Below, piece after piece: positions 54,201-61,858 of a stretch of 64,000 nucleotides of DNA. The translations under genes and the position numbers were made by a program. This DNA is from Flavobacterium chryseum (lineage in GTDB: Bacteria > Bacteroidota > Bacteroidia > Flavobacteriales > Flavobacteriaceae): contig NZ_SNWW01000012.1 of the NCBI RefSeq assembly GCF_004362015.1, positions 1 through 64,000 on the forward strand. The letters are read 5' to 3'. Below the pieces are notes generated by a model that worked only from the letters and a program-made list of their open reading frames with translations, ran no database searches and had not been told where the DNA came from. Within the stretch, counting starts at the first letter, position 1, and the number at the start of each line of letters is the position of its first letter.

Positions 54201-55079
54201 CAAAATAGATTTAACGTTAGAATCGATGATTTCTTCAACATTATCTTTATCGATAATTGTATCACGATCAAGGATGATTTCGTTACGTTCGATAGAAACT
54301 ACCTCACCGGTATCTTCATCAACGAAATCCTCGTGCCAAGTGTTCAATACACGTGCAGCAAGTCTTCTTCCAATATATTTTTTAATACCAGTTTTAGAAA
54401 CTTTAATTTCTTCAGCAAGGTCAAAGATTTCAAGGATATCCTTATCTCTTTCGAACCCAATTGCACGGAATAAAGTTGTAACCGGTAATTTTTTCTTTCT
54501 ATCGATATAAGCATACATTACGCTGTTTATATCTGTAGAAAATTCTATCCAAGATCCTTTAAAAGGAATTACTCTGGCAGAATAAAGTTTTGTTCCATTT
54601 GCGTGGAATGATTGTCCAAAGAAAACCCCAGGAGAACGGTGTAGTTGAGATACTACTACACGCTCAGCACCATTGATAACAAAAGTACCGCTTGGAGTCA
54701 TATAAGGTATTGTTCCAAGATAAACATCTTGTACAATAGTTTCAAAATCTTCGTGTTCTGGATCTGTACAGTATAGTTTCAACCTGGCTTTTAAAGGTAC
54801 ACTATAAGTAAGACCTCTCTCTATACATTCTTGAATTGTATAACGTGGTGGATCAACAAAATAATCTAGGAACTCCAATACAAAGTTGTTTCTTGTATCT
54901 GTGATTGGAAAGTTTTCCATGAAGGTATTGTACAACCCTTCGTTGCCTCTTTCGTCAGATTTAGTTTCTAATTGAAAAAAATCTTTAAAAGATTTAACCT
55001 GAACATCTAGAAAATCTGGATAGTCAGGAATATTTTTTGTAGAGGCAAAATTCAATCTTTCAGTCTGATTTGTTATCAT
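51267..55079 (-). CDS. rpoB: RNA polymerase subunit beta
   Basis: The 1270-residue subunit shows the rifampicin-region block [47 protein letters not shown], here given only in part: [16 protein letters not shown] and [27 protein letters not shown] and [20 protein letters not shown] are further catalytic-core motifs. All common rifampicin positions look wild-type (QFMDQ, HKRR). A second ATG directly upstream (55082) is possible. It is preceded by a hairpin after rplL. Confidence 0.97.
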   Translation of the reverse strand: [1270 protein letters not shown]

Positions 55080-55281
55080 CAATGGACAAAATTTTGATTA
55101 AAAAAAAGTAAATTTTTGTGTAAAAACACAATGTTTAATTAATACCTTCTTTTTAAAATCAATACATCTTTAAAATGAACAAGAAAATGAGTTCAATTTT
55201 TTTCTTCGTATTGATCAAAAACTTTTTCGTATTTTAAACTATGTGATAATAAAACTTGTAATATTTTATTATACGAAAAAT

Positions 55282-55318
55282 GGTTTAGGCCATTGAGCGT
55301 TGACTCAAGACCTAAACC
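55282..55318 (-). terminator. Hairpin between rplL and rpoB (attenuator-like)
   Basis: GGTTTAGG and CCTAAACC close a stem that can extend inwards to CTCA/TGAG; on the minus strand ATTTTTCG follows. A partial terminator here is the usual way to lower rpoBC output relative to ribosomal proteins. Confidence 0.65.
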
Positions 55319-55340
55319 TAGTTCTTAAAACCGAGTAAAC

Positions 55341-55712
55341 TTATTTAAGTTCAACTACAGCTCCAGCTTCTTCTAATGATTTTTTAAGACCTTCAGCCTC
55401 TTCTTTAGAAACACCTTCTTTAACGTTACTTGGAGCACCGTCAACTACATCTTTAGCTTCTTTCAAACCTAAGCCTGTAAGTTCTTTAACTAATTTTACA
55501 ACTGCTAATTTAGAAGCACCAGCTTCTTTTAATACAACTGTAAATTCAGTTTGTGCTTCTTCAGCAGCACCTTCTCCACCACCAGCAGCAACTACTACAG
55601 CTGCAGCAGCAGGCTCGATACCATACTCGTCTTTTAATATTGTTGCTAATTCGTTAACTTCTTTAACTGTTAAGTTAACTAATTGTTCTGCGAATTGTTT
55701 CAAATCTGCCAT
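55341..55712 (-). CDS. rplL: Ribosomal protein bL12 (L7/L12)
   Basis: The 123-residue stalk protein has the N-terminal dimer domain (LKQFAEQLVNLTVKEVNELA), the Ala/Gly-rich hinge (AAAAVVVAAGGGEGAAEE) and the C-terminal factor-binding domain (LKEAKDVVDGAPSNVKEGV). It recruits translation GTPases. It lies 89 bases after rplJ. Confidence 0.97.
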   Translation of the reverse strand: MADLKQFAEQLVNLTVKEVNELATILKDEYGIEPAAAAVVVAAGGGEGAAEEAQTEFTVVLKEAGASKLAVVKLVKELTGLGLKEAKDVVDGAPSNVKEGVSKEEAEGLKKSLEEAGAVVELK

Positions 55713-55801
55713 TTTTTCTATCGTTTAAAATGATTTGTAAAATTATATTTTGTTTATTGTGCGCTAATTAAGCTACAAGGAAATTCCCTTGTATTGAATT
55801 A

Positions 55802-56305
55802 TTATGCTTCAGCTTCTTCTTCGCTACCAGCGAATTTGTTTTGTAAAGCAGAAATAATTCTTTGTGCTGGTGATTGCAATAATCCAATAAGTTCTCCAAG
55901 AAGTTCTTCTTTAGATTTAATAGTTGCTAATGCATCTAATTGATCATCTCCAATGTAAATTTCAGAATTAATATAAGCTCCTTTTAATACAGGTTTTGCT
56001 GATTTTTTTCTGAAATCTTTAATTATTTTTCCAGGTGCATTTGCAACATCTGAAATAAATATAGCACTATTACCAGTCAATACTGAAGGTAAATCACCAT
56101 AGTCATTAGCAGAAGCTTCCATTGCTTTTGCAAGCAAAGTGTTTTTTACTACCTCTAATTTTATACCTGCTTTAAAGCAAGCTCTTCTCAAGCTTGAAGT
56201 AGTTTCTGCGTTTAATCCAGAAATATCAGATACATAAATAATATTTGTACCAGCTAACTGTGCAGTTAAATCTTCAATCGCGATTGATTTTTCTTCTCTA
56301 GTCAT
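55802..56305 (-). CDS. rplJ: Ribosomal protein uL10
   Basis: The 167-residue protein anchors the L12 stalk to the ribosome. TREEKSIAIEDLTAQLAGTN, LRRACFKAGIKLEVVKNTL and the C-terminal L12-binding helix (GLLQSPAQRIISALQNK) are typical. It follows rplA. Confidence 0.96.
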   Translation of the reverse strand: MTREEKSIAIEDLTAQLAGTNIIYVSDISGLNAETTSSLRRACFKAGIKLEVVKNTLLAKAMEASANDYGDLPSVLTGNSAIFISDVANAPGKIIKDFRKKSAKPVLKGAYINSEIYIGDDQLDALATIKSKEELLGELIGLLQSPAQRIISALQNKFAGSEEEAEA

Positions 56306-56327
56306 ACTAAAAATTATTAACTACCAA

Positions 56328-57017
56328 TTATACTGCTTTAGGGTCCAATGCAATTGCAGGACTCATAGTGCTTGTAAGGTGAATACCTTTAATGTAGGTA
56401 CCTTTAGCAGCAGTTGGTTTAAGTTTGATTAATGTTTGAATAATTTCGTGTGCATTGTCATAAATTTGCTCAGCTCCAAAAGAAACTTTACCAATTCCTG
56501 CATGTACGATACCAGTTTTATCAACTTTAAAGTCAATTTTACCAGCTTTAACCTCTGCAACAGCTTTAGCAACATCCATAGTTACTGTACCTGTTTTAGG
56601 GTTTGGCATTAAACCTCTAGGTCCTAAAATACGACCTAATGGACCTAATTTACCCATAACAGCTGGCATAGTGATAATTACATCAACATCTGTCCAACCA
56701 TCTTTAATTTTTTGTAAATAATCGTCAAGACCTACATAATCAGCCCCAGCTTCTTTAGCTTCCGCTTCTTTATCTGGAGTAACCAATGCTAATACTTTAA
56801 CGTCTTTACCTGTTCCGTGAGGTAATGTAACCACACCTCTAACCATTTGATTTGCTTTTCTTGGATCTACACCCAAACGAACTGCGATATCAACAGACTC
56901 ATCAAATTTTGCAGAAGCTATAACTTTAATCAATGCAGCTGCATCTTTCAAAGAGTATAGTTTGTTCTTTTCAATTTTTGAAGCAGCCTCTTTTTGCTTT
57001 TTTGTTAATTTTGCCAT
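56328..57017 (-). CDS. rplA: Ribosomal protein uL1
   Basis: The 229-residue protein has the L1 signatures ESVDIAVRLGVDPRKANQ, RGVVTLPHGTGK and LGRILGPRGLMPNPKTGTV. It forms the L1 stalk near the E site and often represses its own operon. It starts 13 bases after rplK. Confidence 0.97.
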   Translation of the reverse strand: MAKLTKKQKEAASKIEKNKLYSLKDAAALIKVIASAKFDESVDIAVRLGVDPRKANQMVRGVVTLPHGTGKDVKVLALVTPDKEAEAKEAGADYVGLDDYLQKIKDGWTDVDVIITMPAVMGKLGPLGRILGPRGLMPNPKTGTVTMDVAKAVAEVKAGKIDFKVDKTGIVHAGIGKVSFGAEQIYDNAHEIIQTLIKLKPTAAKGTYIKGIHLTSTMSPAIALDPKAV

Positions 57018-57030
57018 TTCTTTCTCTTAA

Positions 57031-57468
57031 TTAAAAAGGAGCATCTCCTGATACAGTTATACCCATAGACCTAGCAGTTCCAGCGATCATGCTCATTGCA
57101 GATTCGATTGTAAATGCATTTAAGTCTACCATTTTATCTTCAGCAATTGCTTTGATAACGTCCCAAGTAACACTAGCTACTTTTTTACGATTTGGTTCAC
57201 CTGATCCAGACTTTAGCTTTGCAGCTTCCAATAATTGGACAGCAGCTGGAGGAGTCTTAACAACAAAATCAAATGATTTGTCTTTATACACAGTAATTTG
57301 TACTGGGCATATTTTGCCAGGTTTATCTTGTGTTCTAGCATTAAATTGCTTACAGAACTCCATGATATTAACCCCAGCAGCTCCTAAAGCAGGTCCAACC
57401 GGTGGCGACGGATTCGCAGCACCTCCCTTAACTTGTAGTTTAACTACCTTACTAATTTCTTTAGCCAT
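57031..57468 (-). CDS. rplK: Ribosomal protein uL11
   Basis: The 145-residue protein has the conserved VKLQVKGGAANPSPPVGPAL start and the C-terminal rRNA-binding domain ending GTARSMGITV. It forms the GTPase-associated centre with 23S rRNA. Confidence 0.97.
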   Translation of the reverse strand: MAKEISKVVKLQVKGGAANPSPPVGPALGAAGVNIMEFCKQFNARTQDKPGKICPVQITVYKDKSFDFVVKTPPAAVQLLEAAKLKSGSGEPNRKKVASVTWDVIKAIAEDKMVDLNAFTIESAMSMIAGTARSMGITVSGDAPF

Positions 57469-57535
57469 TTTTTAAAAAATTTAACACCATAATCATTGGA
57501 AGCGATTATAGTGGTTATTATAGATGTAACAAAAA

Positions 57536-58087
57536 TTATACTTTTTCAACTTGCATGAAACTCAATTCCAATGGCGTTTTTCTTCCGAAAATTTTCACCA
57601 TTACTTCAAGTTTACGCTTTTCTTCATTGATTTTTTCAACTGTTCCGTTAAATCCGTTAAAAGGACCATCGATCACTTTAACAGTTTCGCCTAAGTTGAA
57701 AGGAATAGCACGAGTATCTGTATTTACAGCCAGCTCATCCACTTTACCTAACATTCTATTTACTTCAGAAAGTCTCAAAGGAACAGGTTCTCCGCCTTTG
57801 ATCTCACCTAAAAATCCAATTACACTAGTAATAGACTTAATAATATGAGGTATCTCACCAACTAAATTGGCTTCGATCATAACATATCCAGGGAAATAAA
57901 CTTTATCCTTAGACATTTTCTTTCCTTCTTTTACAGTAACTACCTTTTCTGTAGGTACCAAAACTTGGGAAACATAATCACCCATACCTAGTCTGGCAAT
58001 CTCAGTTTCGATATAAGTTTTGACTTTATTTTCTTGTCCGCTTACAGCTCTAACCACATACCATTTTTTCACATTATTATCTGCCAT
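57536..58087 (-). CDS. nusG: Transcription elongation/termination factor NusG
   Basis: The 183-residue protein has the NGN domain (KKWYVVRAVSGQENKVKTY, FPGYVMIEANL) and the C-terminal KOW domain (GETVKVIDGPFNGFNGTVEKI). It couples RNA polymerase to Rho or the ribosome. The ATG at 58087 is preferred over a GTG one codon upstream. It follows secE by ten bases. Confidence 0.96.
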   Translation of the reverse strand: MADNNVKKWYVVRAVSGQENKVKTYIETEIARLGMGDYVSQVLVPTEKVVTVKEGKKMSKDKVYFPGYVMIEANLVGEIPHIIKSITSVIGFLGEIKGGEPVPLRLSEVNRMLGKVDELAVNTDTRAIPFNLGETVKVIDGPFNGFNGTVEKINEEKRKLEVMVKIFGRKTPLELSFMQVEKV

Positions 58088-58097
58088 CACAAAAAAA

Positions 58098-58295
58098 TTA
58101 TCCTTTTAACCAGTTAAAAAATCCAGCCAAAGCTTTTGCAAAAAATTCGTCTACACCCCATGTTGCCAAAGCGAATAAAACCGAAAATACAGCTACAACA
58201 ATTGTCAATTTTTGAACCTCAGCCCAAGCAGGCCAAGTAACATTTGACTTTAACTCTTCGAAAGCCTCTGATAAATAATTAGTAACTTTTGTCAT
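58098..58295 (-). CDS. secE: Preprotein translocase subunit SecE
   Basis: The 65-residue protein has the amphipathic helix (NYLSEAFEELKSNVTWPAWAE) and one membrane helix (IVVAVFSVLFALATWGVDEFF). It clamps SecY in the inner membrane. A longer frame reaching 58343 reads into tRNA-Trp and is rejected; ATG 58295 gives the normal protein. Confidence 0.95.
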   Translation of the reverse strand: MTKVTNYLSEAFEELKSNVTWPAWAEVQKLTIVVAVFSVLFALATWGVDEFFAKALAGFFNWLKG

Positions 58296-58313
58296 TTGAT
58301 ATATTTTATATTG

Positions 58314-58384
58314 CACGGGCGGAGGGATTCGAACCCCCATCAACGGTTTTGGAGACCGCTATTCTACCCTTGAACTACGCCCGT
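58314..58384 (-). tRNA. tRNA-Trp (anticodon CCA)
   Basis: Acceptor arms ACGGGCG and CGCCCGT pair perfectly; the anticodon loop reads CTCCAAA and the T-loop TTCGAAT. Only part of the 3' CCA is encoded. It lies 18 bases before secE, its usual place in bacteria. Confidence 0.95.
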
Positions 58385-58388
58385 AATT

Positions 58389-58428
58389 AAAAGCCAGTGA
58401 TTTCAGTTAAGAAAATCAACTGGCTTTT
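58389..58428 (-). terminator. Terminator of tuf
   Basis: AAAAGCCAGT and ACTGGCTTTT form a 10-bp stem with possible GAT/ATC extension; a T-run follows on the minus strand. It separates tuf from the tRNA-Trp-secE transcript, whose tRNA begins four bases later. Confidence 0.82.
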
Positions 58429-58443
58429 TAAATATTTATAGGA

Positions 58444-59631
58444 TTATCCTACGATTTCAGTTACCTGACCTGCTCCTACTGTTCTACCACCTTCACGGAT
58501 AGCGAAACGTAAACCTACGCTCATTGCGATTGGGCTTAATAAAGAAACATTAATAGTCAAGTTGTCTCCTGGCATTACCATCTCTACTCCTTCTGGTAAA
58601 GTAATAACTCCTGTTACGTCAGTTGTACGTACGTAGAACTGTGGACGGTAGTTATTATGGAATGGAGTGTGACGTCCACCTTCTTCTTTTTTCAAGATAT
58701 AAACCTCAGCTTTGAAAGTAGCGTGTGGTTTTACTGATCCTGGCTTAATGATAACCATTCCTCTTTTGATAGATTCTTTATCAACACCTCTTAACAATAA
58801 ACCTACGTTATCTCCAGCTTCACCTCTGTCAAGGATTTTACGGAACATCTCAACTCCTGTAATAGTAGAAGTTAATTTGTCAGCCCCCATACCAATGATT
58901 TCAACAGCATCTCCTGTATTAGCAATACCAGTTTCGATACGACCTGTAGCAACAGTTCCACGACCAGTAATTGTAAATACATCCTCAACTGGCATCAAGA
59001 ATGGTTTTGCAGTATCACGAATTGGCTCTTCGATCCAAGAATCTACAGCTTCCATCAATTCAATAATTTTAGGAACCCAAGCAGGATCATTATTCAATCC
59101 TCCTAAAGCAGAACCTTGAACTACAGGACCATTATCTCCATCATATTCGTAGAAAGATAATAAATCTCTAATTTCCATTTCAACTAGCTCTAATAACTCA
59201 GCATCGTCAACCATGTCAACTTTGTTCATGAAAACTACCATTCTAGGAATACCAACCTGGCGACCTAAAAGGATGTGCTCACGAGTTTGTGGCATTGGAC
59301 CATCTGTAGCAGCAACTACTAAGATAGCTCCGTCCATTTGAGCAGCTCCAGTAACCATGTTCTTTACGTAATCCGCGTGACCTGGACAGTCAACGTGAGC
59401 GTAATGACGATTAGCTGTTTCATACTCTACGTGTGATGTATTAATAGTAATACCTCTTTCTTTCTCCTCTGGAGCGTTATCGATTTGATCAAACGATTTT
59501 GCTTGACAGTAACCTGCATCAGACAATACTTTTGTAATTGCAGCAGTTAATGTAGTTTTTCCGTGATCCACGTGTCCAATTGTACCTATGTTTAAGTGCG
59601 GTTTGGAACGATTAAAATTCTCCTTTGCCAT
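58444..59631 (-). CDS. tuf: Elongation factor Tu
   Basis: The 395-residue GTPase carries aminoacyl-tRNA to the ribosome. GHVDHGKTTLTAA, DCPGHADYVKNM and VFMNKVDMVD are the G1, G3 and G4 motifs; RGITINTSHVEYE is switch I. Domains 2 and 3 are complete (end VGAGQVTEIVG). It follows the tRNA-Thr gene. Confidence 0.98.
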   Translation of the reverse strand: MAKENFNRSKPHLNIGTIGHVDHGKTTLTAAITKVLSDAGYCQAKSFDQIDNAPEEKERGITINTSHVEYETANRHYAHVDCPGHADYVKNMVTGAAQMDGAILVVAATDGPMPQTREHILLGRQVGIPRMVVFMNKVDMVDDAELLELVEMEIRDLLSFYEYDGDNGPVVQGSALGGLNNDPAWVPKIIELMEAVDSWIEEPIRDTAKPFLMPVEDVFTITGRGTVATGRIETGIANTGDAVEIIGMGADKLTSTITGVEMFRKILDRGEAGDNVGLLLRGVDKESIKRGMVIIKPGSVKPHATFKAEVYILKKEEGGRHTPFHNNYRPQFYVRTTDVTGVITLPEGVEMVMPGDNLTINVSLLSPIAMSVGLRFAIREGGRTVGAGQVTEIVG

Positions 59632-59685
59632 TTTACTTAATTTTTAATCTTAGTTATATATTAATTTCAATTTCCTACTTACTTG

Positions 59686-59757
59686 AGCCAATGTCGGGAA
59701 TTGAACCCGAGACCTCTTCCTTACCAAGGAAGCACTCTACCCCTGAGCTACACCGGC
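59686..59757 (-). tRNA. tRNA-Thr (anticodon GGT)
   Basis: Acceptor arms GCCGGTG and CATTGGC pair with two G-U pairs. The anticodon loop TTGGTAA gives GGT; T-loop TTCAATT. CCA is not fully encoded. It is 54 bases upstream of tuf. Confidence 0.93.
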
Positions 59758-59846
59758 AGAGAGTTCTGATTTTAGATTTTTGAATTTAGTTTTGAGATTT
59801 ATAAAAATCTGAAGGCCAAAATCCGAAATCTTAACTTCTTTTTTTG

Positions 59847-59927
59847 TGGGGAGAGCAGGATTCGAACCTGCGAAGTTCACACAGCAGATTTACAGTCTGC
59901 CCTCGTTGGCCGCTTGAGTATCTCCCC
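59847..59927 (-). tRNA. tRNA-Tyr (anticodon GTA)
   Basis: Perfect acceptor GGGGAGA/TCTCCCC, anticodon loop CTGTAAA giving GTA, and the long variable arm of class II tRNAs. Located between two tRNA-Thr genes. Confidence 0.94.
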
Positions 59928-59980
59928 TTTTTTTATCAATAATTGCATGAACAATTTCAAATCGAATTTGAAATATTTTG

Positions 59981-60054
59981 AGCCGGCGGAGGGACTCGAA
60001 CCCACGACCTGCTGATTACAAATCAGCTGCTCTAGCCAACTGAGCTACGCTGGC
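59981..60054 (-). tRNA. tRNA-Thr (anticodon TGT)
   Basis: The anticodon stem GCTGA/TCAGC holds loop TTTGTAA, giving TGT. The acceptor GCCAGCG/CGCCGGC has an A4-C69 mismatch, and the T-stem GTGGG/CCCTC a T-T mismatch at its second pair. Other arms are normal. CCA is not fully encoded. Confidence 0.9.
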
Positions 60055-60068
60055 AATATCAATAAAAA

Positions 60069-60090
60069 AGCCCGCTATTTCTAACGGACT
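60069..60090 (-). terminator. Terminator of hpf
   Basis: Read on the minus strand, AGTCCGTT and AGCGGGCT form eight pairs including two G-U, followed by TTTTTTATT. As DNA it looks imperfect; as RNA on this strand it is sound. Confidence 0.65.
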
Positions 60091-60144
60091 GCAAATGTAG
60101 CTATTTTATCTTTGAATCAAAACATTTTTTGAAAAAAATTTCAA

Positions 60145-60447
60145 TTATATATGTGTTCTTATTTTTTCTTTCCTTTTTACCAGTAAACGCTCTAAAGATT
60201 CTGCTGAAAGTTCAACTGCTTCTTCGAATGTTTTGCATTGTTTTTTAACCAAAAAATCATCCCCAGGAACATGAATCTTAATCTCTACTGCCTTATTTTC
60301 CTTATCACTTGTTCTTTCAACTTTTAAAAAAACATCCGCCGAGACAACTCGATCGTAATATTTTTCTAACTTATCCAATCTCTCCTGAATAAAATCTACC
60401 AACTTTCTGTCAACAGTAAAGTTAACGGCATGAACATCTACCTTCAT
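60145..60447 (-). CDS. hpf: Ribosome hibernation-promoting factor (HPF/RaiA family)
   Basis: The 100-residue protein is a short-form HPF/RaiA: MKVDVHAVNFTVDRKLVDFI, KLEKYYDRVVSADVFL and AVEIKIHVPGDDFLVKKQCKTFEEAVELSAESLERLL. It lacks the long C-terminal dimerisation domain. It blocks the 30S decoding site in stationary phase. ATG 60447 gives the conserved start; upstream frame residues are not conserved. It follows the Xer gene by 34 bases. Confidence 0.92.
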   Translation of the reverse strand: MKVDVHAVNFTVDRKLVDFIQERLDKLEKYYDRVVSADVFLKVERTSDKENKAVEIKIHVPGDDFLVKKQCKTFEEAVELSAESLERLLVKRKEKIRTHI

Positions 60448-60481
60448 AATACTTATTTTAGGGTTAAACATTTAGGAATTA

Positions 60482-61375
60482 TTATTTATTTCTTGGATGC
60501 GCGTTAGTATACACTTTCTTAAGCTCTGCTAAACTATTATGAGTATAGACTTGTGTAGACGCCAAACTCGAATGCCCTAATAATTCTTTAACTGAATTTA
60601 AATCTGCTCCGTTATTTAGCAAGTGAGTCGCAAAAGTATGCCGCAGCACATGTGGACTTTTTTTTACCTTTTCAGAGACTTTACTAAAGTAAGAATTTAT
60701 TAATCGATACACAAAAGATTCGCTCAATTTTAACCCTTTTTTTGAAATAAAGAAAAAATCTTCATCCACTATATTTTCCAGCGAAGCACGTTCGTTCAAA
60801 TACAATTGAAGCTGCTCAACAATAACCGGCAAAACAGGAATAATACGTTCCTTATTTCTTTTACCTAAAACCTTAATTACATTTGAAGACAAATCTACAT
60901 TTCGCAACATTAAATGTATTAATTCCGCTCTTCTCATTCCGGTTGTATAAAACATCTCAACAATAAGCTTATCACGTATTTCTTCAAAACCAACAGGCTC
61001 CTCTATTTGCTGAATCAAATCTGTAAGTTCTTTTTCAGAAAAAGGGATCTGAATAATTTTAGGCGTCTTTAATGCCTTATGCTTAAGCATTGGACTTATT
61101 TCTATTTGCTTTGTTTTTAATAGAAATTTATAAAAGCTTTTTAAGGAAGCCATCTTTCTATTTACAGATACATTAGAAATATTTTGATCAACTAAAGAAA
61201 CAATCCAACTCCTAATCTGACTATAATTTACAAGTTCTATACTTTCCTGATCAAAATGGGCCTTATTAAACTCCTCAAAAAATGCAATATCATTTAAATA
61301 AGCATTTACGGTGTGAGAAGAATATTTTTTCTCTAACTGAAGATAATCACGAAACGCTTCTTTATTTGACTTCAT
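60482..61375 (-). CDS. Tyrosine recombinase, XerC/XerD family
   Basis: The 297-residue recombinase has an N-terminal SAM-like domain (residues 1-90) and a catalytic domain with Arg in TGMRRAELIHL, HVLRHTFATHLL (His-Arg), GHSSLASTQVYTH with the second His and the nucleophilic Tyr. Length fits chromosome-dimer-resolving XerC/XerD; which of the two is not decided. No dif site or mobile element is next to it, and its place between rpsU and hpf argues for a housekeeping role. Confidence 0.92.
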   Translation of the reverse strand: MKSNKEAFRDYLQLEKKYSSHTVNAYLNDIAFFEEFNKAHFDQESIELVNYSQIRSWIVSLVDQNISNVSVNRKMASLKSFYKFLLKTKQIEISPMLKHKALKTPKIIQIPFSEKELTDLIQQIEEPVGFEEIRDKLIVEMFYTTGMRRAELIHLMLRNVDLSSNVIKVLGKRNKERIIPVLPVIVEQLQLYLNERASLENIVDEDFFFISKKGLKLSESFVYRLINSYFSKVSEKVKKSPHVLRHTFATHLLNNGADLNSVKELLGHSSLASTQVYTHNSLAELKKVYTNAHPRNK

Positions 61376-61462
61376 TAGAATAAAATTTATTTTGTTTTAA
61401 AAAACAGCAATCTATATCATTTTATATAATCATCGCATTACCTCAAAATTAAGCATAAAAAA

Positions 61463-61494
61463 ACCGTTAGCATCAAATCTTGACAACTAACGGT
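61463..61494 (-). terminator. Terminator of rpsU
   Basis: ACCGTTAG and CTAACGGT form a perfect 8-bp stem; seven T follow on the minus strand. Confidence 0.8.
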
Positions 61495-61517
61495 AATTAT
61501 TTTTGAAAAGCGAAATA

Positions 61518-61712
61518 CTAACTTTCTAAACCATCTCTCATGTTTTGAATGTAAGCAGCTTTTTGAATTTGAGCTCTTTTGATAACAGAAGGCTTAATAA
61601 AAGCAGTACGTGCTCTTAGTTGACGAACAGTTCCTGTTTTATCAAATTTTCTCTTATAGCGCTTTAATGCTCTATCGATATTTTCTCCGTCTTTAATTGG
61701 TATAATTAACAT
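61518..61712 (-). CDS. rpsU: Ribosomal protein bS21
   Basis: The 64-residue basic protein fits bS21 (MLIIPIKDGENIDRALKRYK, then KRKFDKTGTVRQLRART). In Bacteroidota ribosomes bS21 helps to hide the anti-Shine-Dalgarno end of 16S rRNA. The gene is preceded by a perfect eight-base Shine-Dalgarno sequence, a rarity in this genome, consistent with translation that rises when bS21 is lacking. It has its own promoter and terminator. Confidence 0.97.
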   Translation of the reverse strand: MLIIPIKDGENIDRALKRYKRKFDKTGTVRQLRARTAFIKPSVIKRAQIQKAAYIQNMRDGLES

Positions 61713-61720
61713 AATATAGA

Positions 61721-61728
61721 CACCTCCT
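61721..61728 (-). promoter_or_regulatory. Perfect extended Shine-Dalgarno of rpsU
   Basis: On the minus strand AGGAGGTG is fully complementary to the 16S 3' end (CACCTCCT) and sits eight bases before the ATG. Few other genes in the window have such a site at working distance. Confidence 0.85.
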
Positions 61729-61741
61729 CTCGTTAAGGGTG

Positions 61742-61749
61742 CAAAAGTA
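61742..61749 (-). promoter_or_regulatory. -7 promoter element of rpsU
   Basis: TACTTTTG on the minus strand matches TAnnTTTG, 29 bases before the ATG. The leader would be little more than the Shine-Dalgarno region. Confidence 0.55.
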
Positions 61750-61858
61750 TATATTTATTATGAATTATGAGTTATAAATTGCGATTTTTTTCAAAGAAAA
61801 AAGAAGATAGAAAAAAGAGAAGAGATTTTGATTATAAATAACGATTAAAGCACTCTCT

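Noticed and set aside
60482..61375. Integrase of an integrated mobile element
   Set aside because: The Xer protein has housekeeping neighbours (rpsU, hpf), normal composition, and no tRNA-linked att repeats or phage genes nearby.
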